This document shows, in pieces, positions 44,360-52,863 of a DNA stretch of 64,000 nt (position 1 is the first letter of the stretch; every line of letters begins with the position of its first letter). The stretch comes from Algoriphagus mannitolivorans DSM 15301 (GTDB lineage: Bacteria > Bacteroidota > Bacteroidia > Cytophagales > Cyclobacteriaceae). Position numbers and translations under genes: made by a program. The stretch is from assembly GCF_000429425.1 (NCBI RefSeq), contig NZ_AUBV01000004.1, forward strand, positions 62,001 to 126,000, written 5' to 3'. Under the pieces are notes generated by a model that searched no databases, had not been told where the DNA came from, and saw only the letters and a list, made by a program, of their open reading frames with translations.

Positions 44360-45070
44360 TCAAAAGGCTTGAAGAACAAAAACAGTAGGGATTTTATGCA
44401 GATCAACGGGATGATTTTTCCAGTCGGCGACGGTCTTGGTATGGATGTATTCATCCGCCGCGGTAAGATTTTTGGCGATGCAAAGCTTGGTTTGAGGAGC
44501 CAATGTCGATAGAAGGTCTTCCAGCAATTGGTTATTTCGGAAGGGCGTTTCCATAAAAATCTGAGCCCTTTTCTCTTTGAGTGATTCAGATTCCAATTTT
44601 TTTAAGGCAGTCGCTCGTTCCCTTTTATCAATGGGCAAGTATCCGTGAAAAGCAAAAGACTGCCCATTGAAGCCGGAACCCATCAGTGCCAAAAACATGG
44701 AACTTGGCCCGGAGATCGGCACGACCTGAATTCCTTTTTGATGGGCATAGGCCACAGCCATTGCCCCGGGGTCTGCGATCCCCGGACAGCCTGCCTCTGA
44801 GATCACCCCGATATCTGCTCCATTCATGAGTGGCTGCATCAGTCTATTGATCGATTCAGGCGGAGTGCCTTTATCCAACACTTCCATATGGACTTCCTCC
44901 AGATTCACTCCGAGCTTCAAGCTGGAAATATATCTACGGGCAGAGCGGGGATTTTCGACCAAAAAGATCTTGGTATGCGCGATGACATCTTGTACTTGGG
45001 GCGAAATCACCCAATGGGCCGTGTTATCGGCTAAGACATTGGGAATTAAGAAAAGCTTTCCTTTGGGCAT
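44360..45070 (-). CDS. SAM-dependent methyltransferase, RsmI/tetrapyrrole methylase family
   Basis: A 236-residue protein of the TP-methylase fold. The GVISEAGCPGIADPG segment near residue 90 and GPSSMFLALMGSG near 120 match the SAM-binding loops of RsmI-type methylases, and METPFRNNQLL near 165 matches the MESPHR-type box. The N-terminus (LFLIPNVLADN) differs from the LYLVATPIGNL of true RsmI, so it is a Bacteroidota paralogue whose target is unknown. It is divergent from the amidohydrolase gene. Confidence 0.8.
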   Translation of the reverse strand: MPKGKLFLIPNVLADNTAHWVISPQVQDVIAHTKIFLVENPRSARRYISSLKLGVNLEEVHMEVLDKGTPPESINRLMQPLMNGADIGVISEAGCPGIADPGAMAVAYAHQKGIQVVPISGPSSMFLALMGSGFNGQSFAFHGYLPIDKRERATALKKLESESLKEKRAQIFMETPFRNNQLLEDLLSTLAPQTKLCIAKNLTAADEYIHTKTVADWKNHPVDLHKIPTVFVLQAF

Positions 45071-45159
45071 TTTTGAAAATTTGGATTGGGTCCGAAAGTT
45101 AAAATTTAAAGCCCAAATTCATTACCTTTTATTCTAGCATCAAAAACAACCCTGCAAGG

Positions 45160-46497
45160 ATGGCCTTTAAAATCAAACTTATCGGAATTTTACTTCTTCT
45201 CATCTCAAACTCGATCTTTTCCCAAAACCTCAAAGCCCTCGTCGGTGGCACCCTGATCGACGGATTTGGAGGTACGCCCATCCGCAATTCGGTCATCATC
45301 GTCGAAGGTGAGCGGATCAAAGCTGTTGGCCAAGTGGGGAGTTTGGAAATTCCATCCAATGCTGAAGTCATTTCTACAGAAGGAATGAGCGTTTTGCCGG
45401 GCCTTTGGGATATGCACGTGCACCTGATGCTCAATGGACACAGCGACTACACGCATTGGGACACGACCTATTTGGACATATTGGAATCAGTCATCATGCC
45501 TTCTTCTGCGCATCAATTGCTGATGGCAGGAGTGACCAGTGCACGAGACTTGGGAGCACCCCTCGAAGCGAGCATCAACGTCCGCGAGCGGATCAAGCGC
45601 GGTGAAATCCCCGGTCCTACGATCTATGTGTCCGGCCCTTTTATCCAAAAAGCACCCTATCCCGGCACGGAAGCCTTCCGCTGGGGAGTGAATGGGGCCG
45701 CCGATGCCCGAGCCAAAGTCAAAAAACTCATCGATGCAGGAGTCGATGTGATCAAGCTGATCGATCAGGATCAGATGACTCTGGAAGAAGCCAAGGCCGT
45801 GGTCGATGAAGCGCACAAAAACGGTAAAATGGTCGTAGGCCACTCCCACCGTCCGGACGAAATCCGCATTGGATTGCAGATCGGCGTGGACAACTTTGAG
45901 CATACAGGCCTGAGTTCGGCACCGGAATATCCTGAAGACATCATGCGGATGATGAAAGAGCGGGCGGCCAAAATGTATCTTGGGCCACTTTTCTGGACTC
46001 CCACAGTTGAAGGACTTTGGAATTATGAATATGTCCGGGACAATCCTGAAAAGCTGGACGATCCCTCTTGGCATTTGGGATTACCTGATTCGATTATCAG
46101 AGACATTCGGGCTTCCTTGAGATATCCCGGTCGAATGTCCTATTTCCAACTGACTCCGGTGAGAAAACCTACTCTTACCCGCAAATTTGCCCAGCTAAAA
46201 GAAAGTGGAGTCGTGATGCTGGTAGGAACAGACAGCGGCATTCCGATGAAATTCCACAGCCAAAGCACCTGGAATGAATTGGATGTCTGGGTCAACCAAT
46301 TCGGTATGGATCCATTATTGACCATTAAAGCCGCCACTTATTGGCCAGCAGTGGCCATGAAAGTAGATAAAGATTATGGTACGATTTCGGAAGGAAAATA
46401 TGCTGACATCATTGCTGTGCGTGGAGATGTCCTACGATACATCAACCTGCTCCAAGATGTGGATATGGTGATGAAGCATGGGAAGCAGGTGAAATGA
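45160..46497 (+). CDS. Exported amidohydrolase family protein
   Basis: A 445-residue protein with a signal peptide (about 1-21). The metal site of the amidohydrolase superfamily is seen as the His-x-His in WDMHVHLM (about 86-89), a lysine in VIKLIDQDQ (about 197), later histidines in VVGHSH and FEHTG, and the catalytic Asp in VGTDSGIP (about 349). It resembles imidazolonepropionase-like and prolidase-like exported hydrolases. Substrate unknown: an amide or cyclic peptide is plausible. A terminator follows at 46541. Confidence 0.85.
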   Translation: MAFKIKLIGILLLLISNSIFSQNLKALVGGTLIDGFGGTPIRNSVIIVEGERIKAVGQVGSLEIPSNAEVISTEGMSVLPGLWDMHVHLMLNGHSDYTHWDTTYLDILESVIMPSSAHQLLMAGVTSARDLGAPLEASINVRERIKRGEIPGPTIYVSGPFIQKAPYPGTEAFRWGVNGAADARAKVKKLIDAGVDVIKLIDQDQMTLEEAKAVVDEAHKNGKMVVGHSHRPDEIRIGLQIGVDNFEHTGLSSAPEYPEDIMRMMKERAAKMYLGPLFWTPTVEGLWNYEYVRDNPEKLDDPSWHLGLPDSIIRDIRASLRYPGRMSYFQLTPVRKPTLTRKFAQLKESGVVMLVGTDSGIPMKFHSQSTWNELDVWVNQFGMDPLLTIKAATYWPAVAMKVDKDYGTISEGKYADIIAVRGDVLRYINLLQDVDMVMKHGKQVK

Positions 46498-46540
46498 TCA
46501 GTCTCAGGATACTGGGGGCAACCGGGATAAATTAAAGAGA

Positions 46541-46571
46541 AAAAGCTGCCTCTTTTCGGGAGACAGCTTTT
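46541..46571. terminator. Rho-independent terminator between convergent genes
   Basis: AAAAGCTG-C-CTC at 46541-46552 pairs with GAG-A-CAGCTTTT at 46560-46571, with one mismatch, in a 31-base hairpin between the amidohydrolase and the minus-strand gene at 46619. Confidence 0.7.
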
Positions 46572-46618
46572 GGACGGATATAGAAATGAAAATCAAGTCT
46601 CGCTTTTCTGAGTTTTTT

Positions 46619-47362
46619 TTACTTGGCTGGTTTATAGCCGATCGCATAGGGTGTCCAGATTTCATAGATGGGACTTCCAGTAGAGCTCAATCCGCTGTGA
46701 TGCCATTCTCCATCGATGACCTCGAAATCAAAACCCAAACTGGCTCCTACCCGACTGTTATCTCTGGAGAAAAAGGTAATGTTTTCGGTATATTTCCCAT
46801 CCTTTGCAGTGTAAGTACCCCCTCCTGTTCCTGAAAACTCCCGGGTTTCGGAATTGAATGCTACCCATTGGAATCTGCCTCCACTCAGGATCTTTATCGT
46901 GCGTCGGGCTCCTGGAGTAGATCGGGAAATCTGATCCTCTCTTTTTCTTCCGGTAATCACCCAATTACCGGACAAGGCATCCTCATCACTGGAAATCTTT
47001 TCCCAAACCTCCACAAGCATTCCGTTATTAGTATTTGCGGAAAGGGTCAATTTATTTCCCGACAAATCAACTTTGAATGGAGTGGTTGTTCCGATTTGCA
47101 GAGGATTAAGGGTAAAAAAGTCCAAGGTTTCTGAATACTTGCCGTTCTCAAAGGAGTAAGGACCGCCACCTGCACCTATAAAGGCATTGTCAGCGACATT
47201 TTTTACCCCAAATGCGAAATAATTGTCCTGATAAATTTTAATATATTCTTGATCCGTGACGGCTTTGCCGTTTTGGCTAATCAGCTTCCAAGCCCCATCC
47301 AGATTCTGCCCGCTGACCCAGGAGAATAGGAACAAAAGAGGTAAAACAAGAAATTTTTTCAT
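46619..47362 (-). CDS. Secreted tandem-domain protein of unknown function
   Basis: A 247-residue protein with a signal peptide (about 1-18). It contains two related lipocalin-like units (about 20-125 and 130-245). Each has a GxWxxx start, a central GxGGGxYxxxxGKYxExxxFF segment and an EIW/VWEK-type end. The shared words (GGGPYSFENGKYSE and GGGTYTAKDGKYTE) show an internal duplication. Similar single-domain secreted proteins occur widely in Bacteroidota without known function. It is a single gene, convergent with the amidohydrolase. Confidence 0.7.
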   Translation of the reverse strand: MKKFLVLPLLFLFSWVSGQNLDGAWKLISQNGKAVTDQEYIKIYQDNYFAFGVKNVADNAFIGAGGGPYSFENGKYSETLDFFTLNPLQIGTTTPFKVDLSGNKLTLSANTNNGMLVEVWEKISSDEDALSGNWVITGRKREDQISRSTPGARRTIKILSGGRFQWVAFNSETREFSGTGGGTYTAKDGKYTENITFFSRDNSRVGASLGFDFEVIDGEWHHSGLSSTGSPIYEIWTPYAIGYKPAK

Positions 47363-47461
47363 AGCAATAAGATTAAAGTTTCATTTTCCAAATTCTTCAA
47401 CAAAGCTTAGATTTCCAACAGATTCCTAATTTCCGGCTATTGGAAGTGAAGACAGGTAAAA

Positions 47462-47794
47462 ATGAAAGAATTTACTCTAGGCACCAAGGCAGAAGATATT
47501 CTCCGGCTTTTCCCAGAAGGCAGGGTAAAAAAAGTCCTGCTAGGTCAAGTGGAAATCGGAATCCTTCGAAAAGGAAATTCATTTTTTGGTTTCGAGCTGT
47601 TTTGCCCTCATCGGGGAGCTTCCTTGCTCACCGCTTTTACCAATTCCTCCGGAGAGTTGATTTGCCCCTTGCATGAATACCGGTTTGACCTCAAAACCGG
47701 ACAGGTAAAATCAGGGTCCTGTCGCGACCTTAAAACCTATTCATGCAAGCTTACTGAACATGGACTAGTGATAAGCATCCCTGAAAATCAGTGA
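47462..47794 (+). CDS. Rieske 2Fe-2S ferredoxin-like protein
   Basis: A 110-residue soluble Rieske protein. The first cluster half is CPHRGASL (about 43-50), with Cys and His ligands. The second is CPLHEYRFD (about 62-70), matching the C-x-H and C-x2-H pattern. Such proteins pass electrons to oxygenases or other redox enzymes, but none is adjacent. The 3' end overlaps the convergent csaA gene by 7 bases. Confidence 0.88.
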   Translation: MKEFTLGTKAEDILRLFPEGRVKKVLLGQVEIGILRKGNSFFGFELFCPHRGASLLTAFTNSSGELICPLHEYRFDLKTGQVKSGSCRDLKTYSCKLTEHGLVISIPENQ

Positions 47795-48126
47795 AGCCTA
47801 GATCCGTTAGGAACCTCCCTTTCGACTGTTGAAAGGACAATTCCGCCCTCTTTCGAAGTAAAACCCGTGACTAAAACCTCGGACATGAAATCCGCTATTT
47901 GCCTAGGTTTGAAGTTACAAATGCAAATTACCTGCTTGCCAATTAAATCTTCCGGACTATAATGGAAAGTGACTTGGGCAGAAGATTTTTTGGTTCCAAG
48001 CTCCCCTCCAAGATCAATCCAAATTTTATATGCCGGTTTTCGGGCTTTTTCAAATTTTTCTACCCTTACAACGGTCCCAACTCTTATGTCTATTTTGTTG
48101 AAATCTTCGAAGTCAATCGTTTGCAT
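47788..48126 (-). CDS. csaA: tRNA-binding protein CsaA
   Basis: A 112-residue tRNA-binding domain protein from the ATG at 48126 ([17 protein letters not shown]); the frame extends further upstream without support. The OB-fold motifs [20 protein letters not shown] and [21 protein letters not shown] match CsaA, a homodimeric tRNA-binding and chaperone-like protein. It overlaps the convergent Rieske gene at the 3' ends. Confidence 0.92.
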   Translation of the reverse strand: MQTIDFEDFNKIDIRVGTVVRVEKFEKARKPAYKIWIDLGGELGTKKSSAQVTFHYSPEDLIGKQVICICNFKPRQIADFMSEVLVTGFTSKEGGIVLSTVEREVPNGSRLH

Positions 48127-48222
48127 AGATATTATTTTTGCTATTTTTACAAACCTAAAGCCAGAATCCAAGTTATAAGATTCGGTAGTCTACCAAAAGC
48201 CATCTTGAAAACAAAAGGAAAT

Positions 48223-48582
48223 ATGTCAAAAAGTATCGGGTTATTTGGACTCAGCCTTTGCGGGCTTCTTCTTTTTTCCTTGAATGTCTCCGCCCAAAGC
48301 GAAAATGAAAAGGTAGAGGACATGACTCCGAGGCCTGCCGATAGACCTATCACTCCCCTAGTAGACGACCACACTTCTTCACAAGACAATACCAACCCTT
48401 TCCTTTCTCCTGCACTGAAGGCTTCTCCTGTAAAGACTAACCCGGTTAGGAGAGATTTACCGGCTGGAGGAATTATTCAGGATAAAGACCCAAAAAAGAC
48501 AGAATCCCCTTCCACCTTATCTTTTAACATTTTTCTGTACGTGGTGGATAAGTTTAAAGACAACAATCTCAAGGCAGATTAA
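48223..48582 (+). CDS. Small secreted protein of unknown function
   Basis: A 119-residue protein starting at the ATG at 48223, preceded by AAAAGGAAAT, one of the few purine-rich leader sites here. An upstream extension of the same frame has no signal peptide and is rejected. A signal peptide (about 1-24) ends at SAQ. The rest is proline-, asparagine- and aspartate-rich and likely disordered, with a hydrophobic stretch (STLSFNIFLYVVDKF) near the end. No family is recognised. A terminator follows at 48585. Confidence 0.65.
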   Translation: MSKSIGLFGLSLCGLLLFSLNVSAQSENEKVEDMTPRPADRPITPLVDDHTSSQDNTNPFLSPALKASPVKTNPVRRDLPAGGIIQDKDPKKTESPSTLSFNIFLYVVDKFKDNNLKAD

Positions 48583-48584
48583 CT

Positions 48585-48610
48585 AAAAAAGAGGCTTTCG
48601 CCTCTTTTTT
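48585..48610. terminator. Bidirectional terminator
   Basis: AAAAAAGAGGC at 48585-48595 and GCCTCTTTTTT at 48600-48610 pair around TTTC. It separates the small secreted protein from the convergent HisA-like gene. Confidence 0.85.
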
Positions 48611-48650
48611 TATGTCTTTTTGGGGAATCCCCAATTATCGGACATCAGAT

Positions 48651-49391
48651 TTAAGAGTGGTTTTCGGCCACAAATGTTTCCAAATCCTTCAGGGTAATTT
48701 TATTTTCATAATAGGCTCTGCCAAACACCGCAGCACGCACACCCATATCCTTCAAACGCTTGAAATCATCTATGCCTCTCACCCCTCCGGAAGCAGCCAA
48801 GTGCACATCAGGGAATCTATCCAATACTTCTTGATACAAGGCAAAGTTGGGACCCTCCATTACTCCATCGCGGGTCACGTCAGACACTTTCAGGTATTTC
48901 AGCCCCTTTTCGTAGAAAAATTCAATATGATCAAATAAATCAATTTCTGTCTTTTTCAACCATCCCCGGATTTTGATTTTGTAGTCGCCAGGATTGGTAT
49001 CTGCTGCCAAATTGATTTTTTCTCTTCCATAGGAAATAATGAATTGGGCAAATCTTTCAGGATAATTGGCTGCTGCTGATGCAATCGTTACAGACTTTGC
49101 TCCAAACTCCAAGCACTTGATCACATCGCCATCAGTGGTAATCCCTCCGGTGAAGTCCACTTTAAGATCCGTGTAGCCTGTGATTGCTTCCAGAATATGA
49201 TAGTTTTTGGGTTCACCCCTTCGGGCCCCATCCAAATCCACCAAATGAAGTCTTTTAATTCCGATTCCTTCAAATGCCTGAGCAATCTCTAGTGGATTGT
49301 TGGAAATGACCTCCTCTGTGGAAAAATCGCCACGATAAAGACGGACACATTTGCCGTTAATAAGCCAAATAGAAGGAATAATTTCAAACAT
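48651..49391 (-). CDS. HisA paralogue with altered first catalytic residue
   Basis: A 246-residue phosphoribosylformimino isomerase-fold protein. Most HisA landmarks are kept: HLVDLDGARRGEP (about 49-61), VDFTGGITTDGDV (about 78-90), Asp131 in LAADTN and SDVTRDGVMEGPN (about 170-182). The first catalytic aspartate, normally in IPAIDLIDG, is Trp9 in IPSIWLING. Family knowledge says that Asp acts as acid or base in the Amadori rearrangement. It is not beside other histidine genes, so a HisA-like enzyme with a different reaction is likely. Confidence 0.8.
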   Translation of the reverse strand: MFEIIPSIWLINGKCVRLYRGDFSTEEVISNNPLEIAQAFEGIGIKRLHLVDLDGARRGEPKNYHILEAITGYTDLKVDFTGGITTDGDVIKCLEFGAKSVTIASAAANYPERFAQFIISYGREKINLAADTNPGDYKIKIRGWLKKTEIDLFDHIEFFYEKGLKYLKVSDVTRDGVMEGPNFALYQEVLDRFPDVHLAASGGVRGIDDFKRLKDMGVRAAVFGRAYYENKITLKDLETFVAENHS

Positions 49392-49611
49392 AAAGATTTA
49401 TAAACAATGGTTTTGGAGAGTACTTTTTTTCAATTTTCTGGTTAAATATACGATTCCAAGGTAAAAATCTTAACATCTTCCCTTCATTTCGCAATCTTTT
49501 TGAACATTTAGGCGAAAATTTTAATGATTTGAAAATTTGATTTTACCGATTAATTCAGCTCTAAAAGCTTAAATATCCTCCCTATTAAACGAAATAATTC
49601 AAAGACTTAAT

Positions 49612-50622
49612 TCAGTCCAAAATTTCCAATTGGGCCAATCTCCCTCCGCTGCCCGAAGCCCAAACACTTTTCCCATCTAAAGAAACCTTCACCGCATGAT
49701 ATCCTTTTTCGGAAAAAGATTCCCAAGTTTGCCCTGAGTCCAGAGAATAATCGGACCCCGAAGGCCCTACTGCCAGCAACAAGCCTTTATTTTTCCAGTA
49801 TGTCACTCCTGAGCGATACCCCATAGGGACGCGTTCAGGAATACGATTTGATCCATTCCCCACCAGTAATGAATTCCCCTCCCGAGATTTTAGTAGGGTA
49901 TAATCTCCTCCAACCATAACAAGATGGTCCTTTACCTCGACTACTGCAAAGACCCCCTTTGCCGACTCTCCTTGAGCCATTTCCGATAGGACTTTGACGG
50001 TCCAATGCTGCTTGCTCTTGGAAAAAAAATGCCACCTAGCCACTGATCCACCTGTAGCAAAACCGACACCTTTAGGTCCGGAAATCATGGAGGATGAACT
50101 TGCCGCAAATGCTGCTTCACCCGGAAATGCATCTGGTAAGAAATCCATCATTTTCCAGGAATTCCCTCCATTCTTTGTCTGTAGAATCATCCATTTTCCA
50201 TCCACGGGATCACCCAGCACAAAGCCTCTCTTTTTCCCGGCAAAAGCAATGGCATCAAAAAAAGCCTCAGGGCCTTCCTGATGAACTTTTGCCCAAGTTT
50301 TTCCCCCATCCGTGGTTCTGTAAATCACCGCAGGCTGACCAGCTGATGCCACTACAGCAACTTGCTCATCCCATGCTTGAATGGAACGAAAATCTACAGT
50401 ATCTAGCCCAGCTATTTTGCCGGATTCCCAGGTCTTCCCTCCATCGGTGGTTTTAAGCCAGGTGCCTCCGGCCCCACTCGCCCAACAAACGTTTTCCGAA
50501 ACAGGAGAAAGCCCCCTTAAGGAGGCTTTCACAATCGGATTAAATTCATTCCAGGAGAGATTTTGAGCAGAAACCTGAGGAAAAAACCAGGTTGCTAAAA
50601 TCAGGATTAATACACTTCTCAT
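49612..50622 (-). CDS. Exported Ycf48-like BNR/beta-propeller protein
   Basis: A 336-residue protein with a signal peptide (about 1-19). Repeated Asp-Gly-Gly-Lys-Thr-Trp segments (TTDGGKTWES, TTDGGKTWAK, TKNGGNSWKM, SLDSGQTWES) mark a sialidase/Ycf48-type beta-propeller. The start overlaps the preceding TIM-barrel gene stop by ATGA. Outside photosynthetic organisms such propellers are binding or assembly proteins of unknown role. It is the last gene of the exported sugar operon. Confidence 0.85.
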   Translation of the reverse strand: MRSVLILILATWFFPQVSAQNLSWNEFNPIVKASLRGLSPVSENVCWASGAGGTWLKTTDGGKTWESGKIAGLDTVDFRSIQAWDEQVAVVASAGQPAVIYRTTDGGKTWAKVHQEGPEAFFDAIAFAGKKRGFVLGDPVDGKWMILQTKNGGNSWKMMDFLPDAFPGEAAFAASSSSMISGPKGVGFATGGSVARWHFFSKSKQHWTVKVLSEMAQGESAKGVFAVVEVKDHLVMVGGDYTLLKSREGNSLLVGNGSNRIPERVPMGYRSGVTYWKNKGLLLAVGPSGSDYSLDSGQTWESFSEKGYHAVKVSLDGKSVWASGSGGRLAQLEILD

Positions 50623-51530
50623 GCAATATCTACTTTTCTATAAGCCTCAATCAGGGCAAGTTCCCCTTCTTTTCCAGGCTTGGCGTTCCCGTGCTCCATT
50701 CCCATCACTCCGGTGAAGCCCTTCTCATGAATCCACTTAAATACATTGGAATAGTTAATTTCACCGGTACCGGGCTCTTTCCTTCCCGGATTGTCGCCGA
50801 TTTGGATGTAGGCAATTTCGCTCCAGGTTTTGTCCATGGTTGCAATCAGATTGCCTTCATTCCGCTGCATGTGGTAGATATCGTACAAAATCTTGCACGA
50901 GGGGCTTCCCACTGCCTTGCAGATCATATAAGTCTGGTCTGCATGTCGAAGAAACAAGTCAGGATTATCACTCAGAGGCTCCAAAACCATAGTCAACCCG
51001 TGTGGTTCGAAAATTTCAGCTCCCCGTTTTAAAGCCTCGATCACATTGCCAGTCTGAACACCTATTGGGAGATTTCTTTCAAAATATCCAGGAACCACCG
51101 TCATCCACTTGGCATTGACACGCTTGGCCACTTCCACCGATCTTCGGCAGGTCTCCAGAAATTTATCCAGAAACTCCTGCTTTCCAGTCGTCAATGAAAC
51201 TTTCCAGTTATCACCCCCATCTACGACAAAGACGCCCATTCTCATCCCCAAATCGGACATGGTCTTGGCGATCAATTCCTGATCTGCGACAGATCTTCCG
51301 AGCATTCCATTATCCTCCAAGGACTGAAAGCCCTGATCTGCCATGAATTTGAGTTCATCCGCAAATCCTCCCGGTGCATGGTTTTTAAACATCCCAAAGT
51401 GCGGGGCAAAATCCATTTTGAAAGGCGCTGCCTTTTTATCCTGTGCAAATGCAGGAAGGGACATGGTTCCTGCAGCACTTAAAACTGCACTTCCCAAACC
51501 AATTTTCTTGATAAATCCTCTTCTTTCCAT
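50619..51530 (-). CDS. Tat-exported hydroxypyruvate isomerase-like TIM-barrel protein
   Basis: A 303-residue protein with a Tat signal (RRGFIKK, then a hydrophobic run to about residue 28). The AP-endonuclease-2 fold has metal-site residues in VLEPLSD, LYDIYHMQ and MEHGN. Such proteins isomerise keto sugars, and export means the substrate is periplasmic. It follows the Gfo/Idh/MocA gene by 2 bases and overlaps the propeller gene, so all three are translationally linked. Confidence 0.87.
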   Translation of the reverse strand: MERRGFIKKIGLGSAVLSAAGTMSLPAFAQDKKAAPFKMDFAPHFGMFKNHAPGGFADELKFMADQGFQSLEDNGMLGRSVADQELIAKTMSDLGMRMGVFVVDGGDNWKVSLTTGKQEFLDKFLETCRRSVEVAKRVNAKWMTVVPGYFERNLPIGVQTGNVIEALKRGAEIFEPHGLTMVLEPLSDNPDLFLRHADQTYMICKAVGSPSCKILYDIYHMQRNEGNLIATMDKTWSEIAYIQIGDNPGRKEPGTGEINYSNVFKWIHEKGFTGVMGMEHGNAKPGKEGELALIEAYRKVDIA

Positions 51531-51532
51531 TG

Positions 51533-52846
51533 TTAGATCACTTTGGTTTTTCCTGGCACAGCATGAGGATAGAATCCATCCGCATTCGGGACTAATTTTG
51601 GAGTAGCATCCCAGGCTAATTTTTCAGGGAACAGATCGACGGTGCCATTCAAGGCTTCGTCCCAAGTCATTACCTTTCCGGAATAGGTCGCATAACGTCC
51701 CATGATAGCTGTCATGGTGGACTTAGCTGCATTTTCGGCATCGGCGAATTTGTATTCCCCTTTGACCAAAGCTGCCCAAAGCTCATCATGCTCCTGTTGG
51801 TAGGGATTCGGCTGGTTTTCACGGTTGTGATCATAGATTACATTTCCTTTCCAGTCCGTCATCGTTCCGTGATTACCCGCACTCAAGAATACTTTCCCCT
51901 TCGTCCCTTGGAAAGTTTCGTCCACTCGATTGGCGGCACCGGGGAAATGCCGGCATTCTGAATGAATCACTGAACCATCTGCATAAGTAAAGGTCAAAAC
52001 GTGATGGTCAAAAATTTCTCCATGCTCCTTGCCGGTCCTTACCTGACGGCCTCCTGTGCCTTCAGCTTTGATTGGATACGCGTTTTTCACCCAATTGGCA
52101 ATGTCGATATTATGCACGTGCTGCTCTACGATATGATCTCCGCATAGCCAGTTGAAATAATACCAGTTTCTCATCTGGTATTCCATTTCTGTCATTTCAG
52201 GCTTTCTCTCTCTCACCCATACTCCTCCGTCGTTCCAATACACCTGTCCACCCACTATGTCCCCAAGCTGTCCATCATGGATTCTTTTGATTACCTCTCG
52301 GTAGTTGTTCTGGTAATGACGTTGAAGTCCTACCACCACATTCAATTTTTTGGCTTTCGCTTCTTGAGCTGCGGCTAGCACTCTTCGGATTCCTGCTGCA
52401 TCGGTAGCCACTGGTTTTTCCATAAAAATCTGCTTACCCTGCTTTACCGCCTCTTCAAAATGCTGGGGACGGAAACCCGGAGGAGAGGCCAAAATCACCA
52501 CATCCGCTTCCGCAATGGCTTGCTTGTAACCTTCAAAACCTACAAATCTTTTTTCTACCGGCACAGTTACTTTTTCCAGGCCATACTTGTCAGAGATCGC
52601 TTTATAACTATTGTCAAGCCGATCTTGGAAAGCATCCGCCATCGCAACCAATCGAATTGGCTGGCCGGTTTCAAATGCCTGAAAAACCGCCCCTGTTCCC
52701 CGTCCCCCACAACCGATCACGGCAAGTTTCAAGTGGTTATCTGGGGCTGCATAAGCCCCGGGGACTAAAAAGGAGGGAGAGAGGAGGCCTCCGGTTACGA
52801 GTGCAGAGGTTTTGATAAAATCCCTGCGGGAGTTCTGATTTTTCAT
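51533..52846 (-). CDS. Tat-exported Gfo/Idh/MocA oxidoreductase
   Basis: A 437-residue dehydrogenase with a Tat signal (SRRDFIKTS, cleavage near AYA at 35). The NAD(P) motif IGCGGRGTG begins near residue 44, and the EKPVATD dinucleotide-fold motif is near 144. The substrate domain follows. Exported Gfo/Idh proteins commonly hold a tightly bound cofactor and act on 3-keto sugars or glycosides. It lies directly upstream of the exported isomerase gene, suggesting sequential steps on a periplasmic sugar. Confidence 0.92.
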   Translation of the reverse strand: MKNQNSRRDFIKTSALVTGGLLSPSFLVPGAYAAPDNHLKLAVIGCGGRGTGAVFQAFETGQPIRLVAMADAFQDRLDNSYKAISDKYGLEKVTVPVEKRFVGFEGYKQAIAEADVVILASPPGFRPQHFEEAVKQGKQIFMEKPVATDAAGIRRVLAAAQEAKAKKLNVVVGLQRHYQNNYREVIKRIHDGQLGDIVGGQVYWNDGGVWVRERKPEMTEMEYQMRNWYYFNWLCGDHIVEQHVHNIDIANWVKNAYPIKAEGTGGRQVRTGKEHGEIFDHHVLTFTYADGSVIHSECRHFPGAANRVDETFQGTKGKVFLSAGNHGTMTDWKGNVIYDHNRENQPNPYQQEHDELWAALVKGEYKFADAENAAKSTMTAIMGRYATYSGKVMTWDEALNGTVDLFPEKLAWDATPKLVPNADGFYPHAVPGKTKVI

Positions 52847-52863
52847 GTTATAGGTTATTTTGG

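Noticed and set aside
44360..45070. Naming this gene rsmI
   Set aside because: The N-terminal signature of true RsmI is absent; only the family fold can be supported.
45487..46074. Open frame of 195 codons on the minus strand inside the amidohydrolase gene
   Set aside because: It lies opposite the metal-site region and reflects GC-rich codon use there.
47962..48222. 87-codon N-terminal extension of the small secreted protein
   Set aside because: It runs antisense through csaA and precedes a clear signal peptide with a purine-rich leader.
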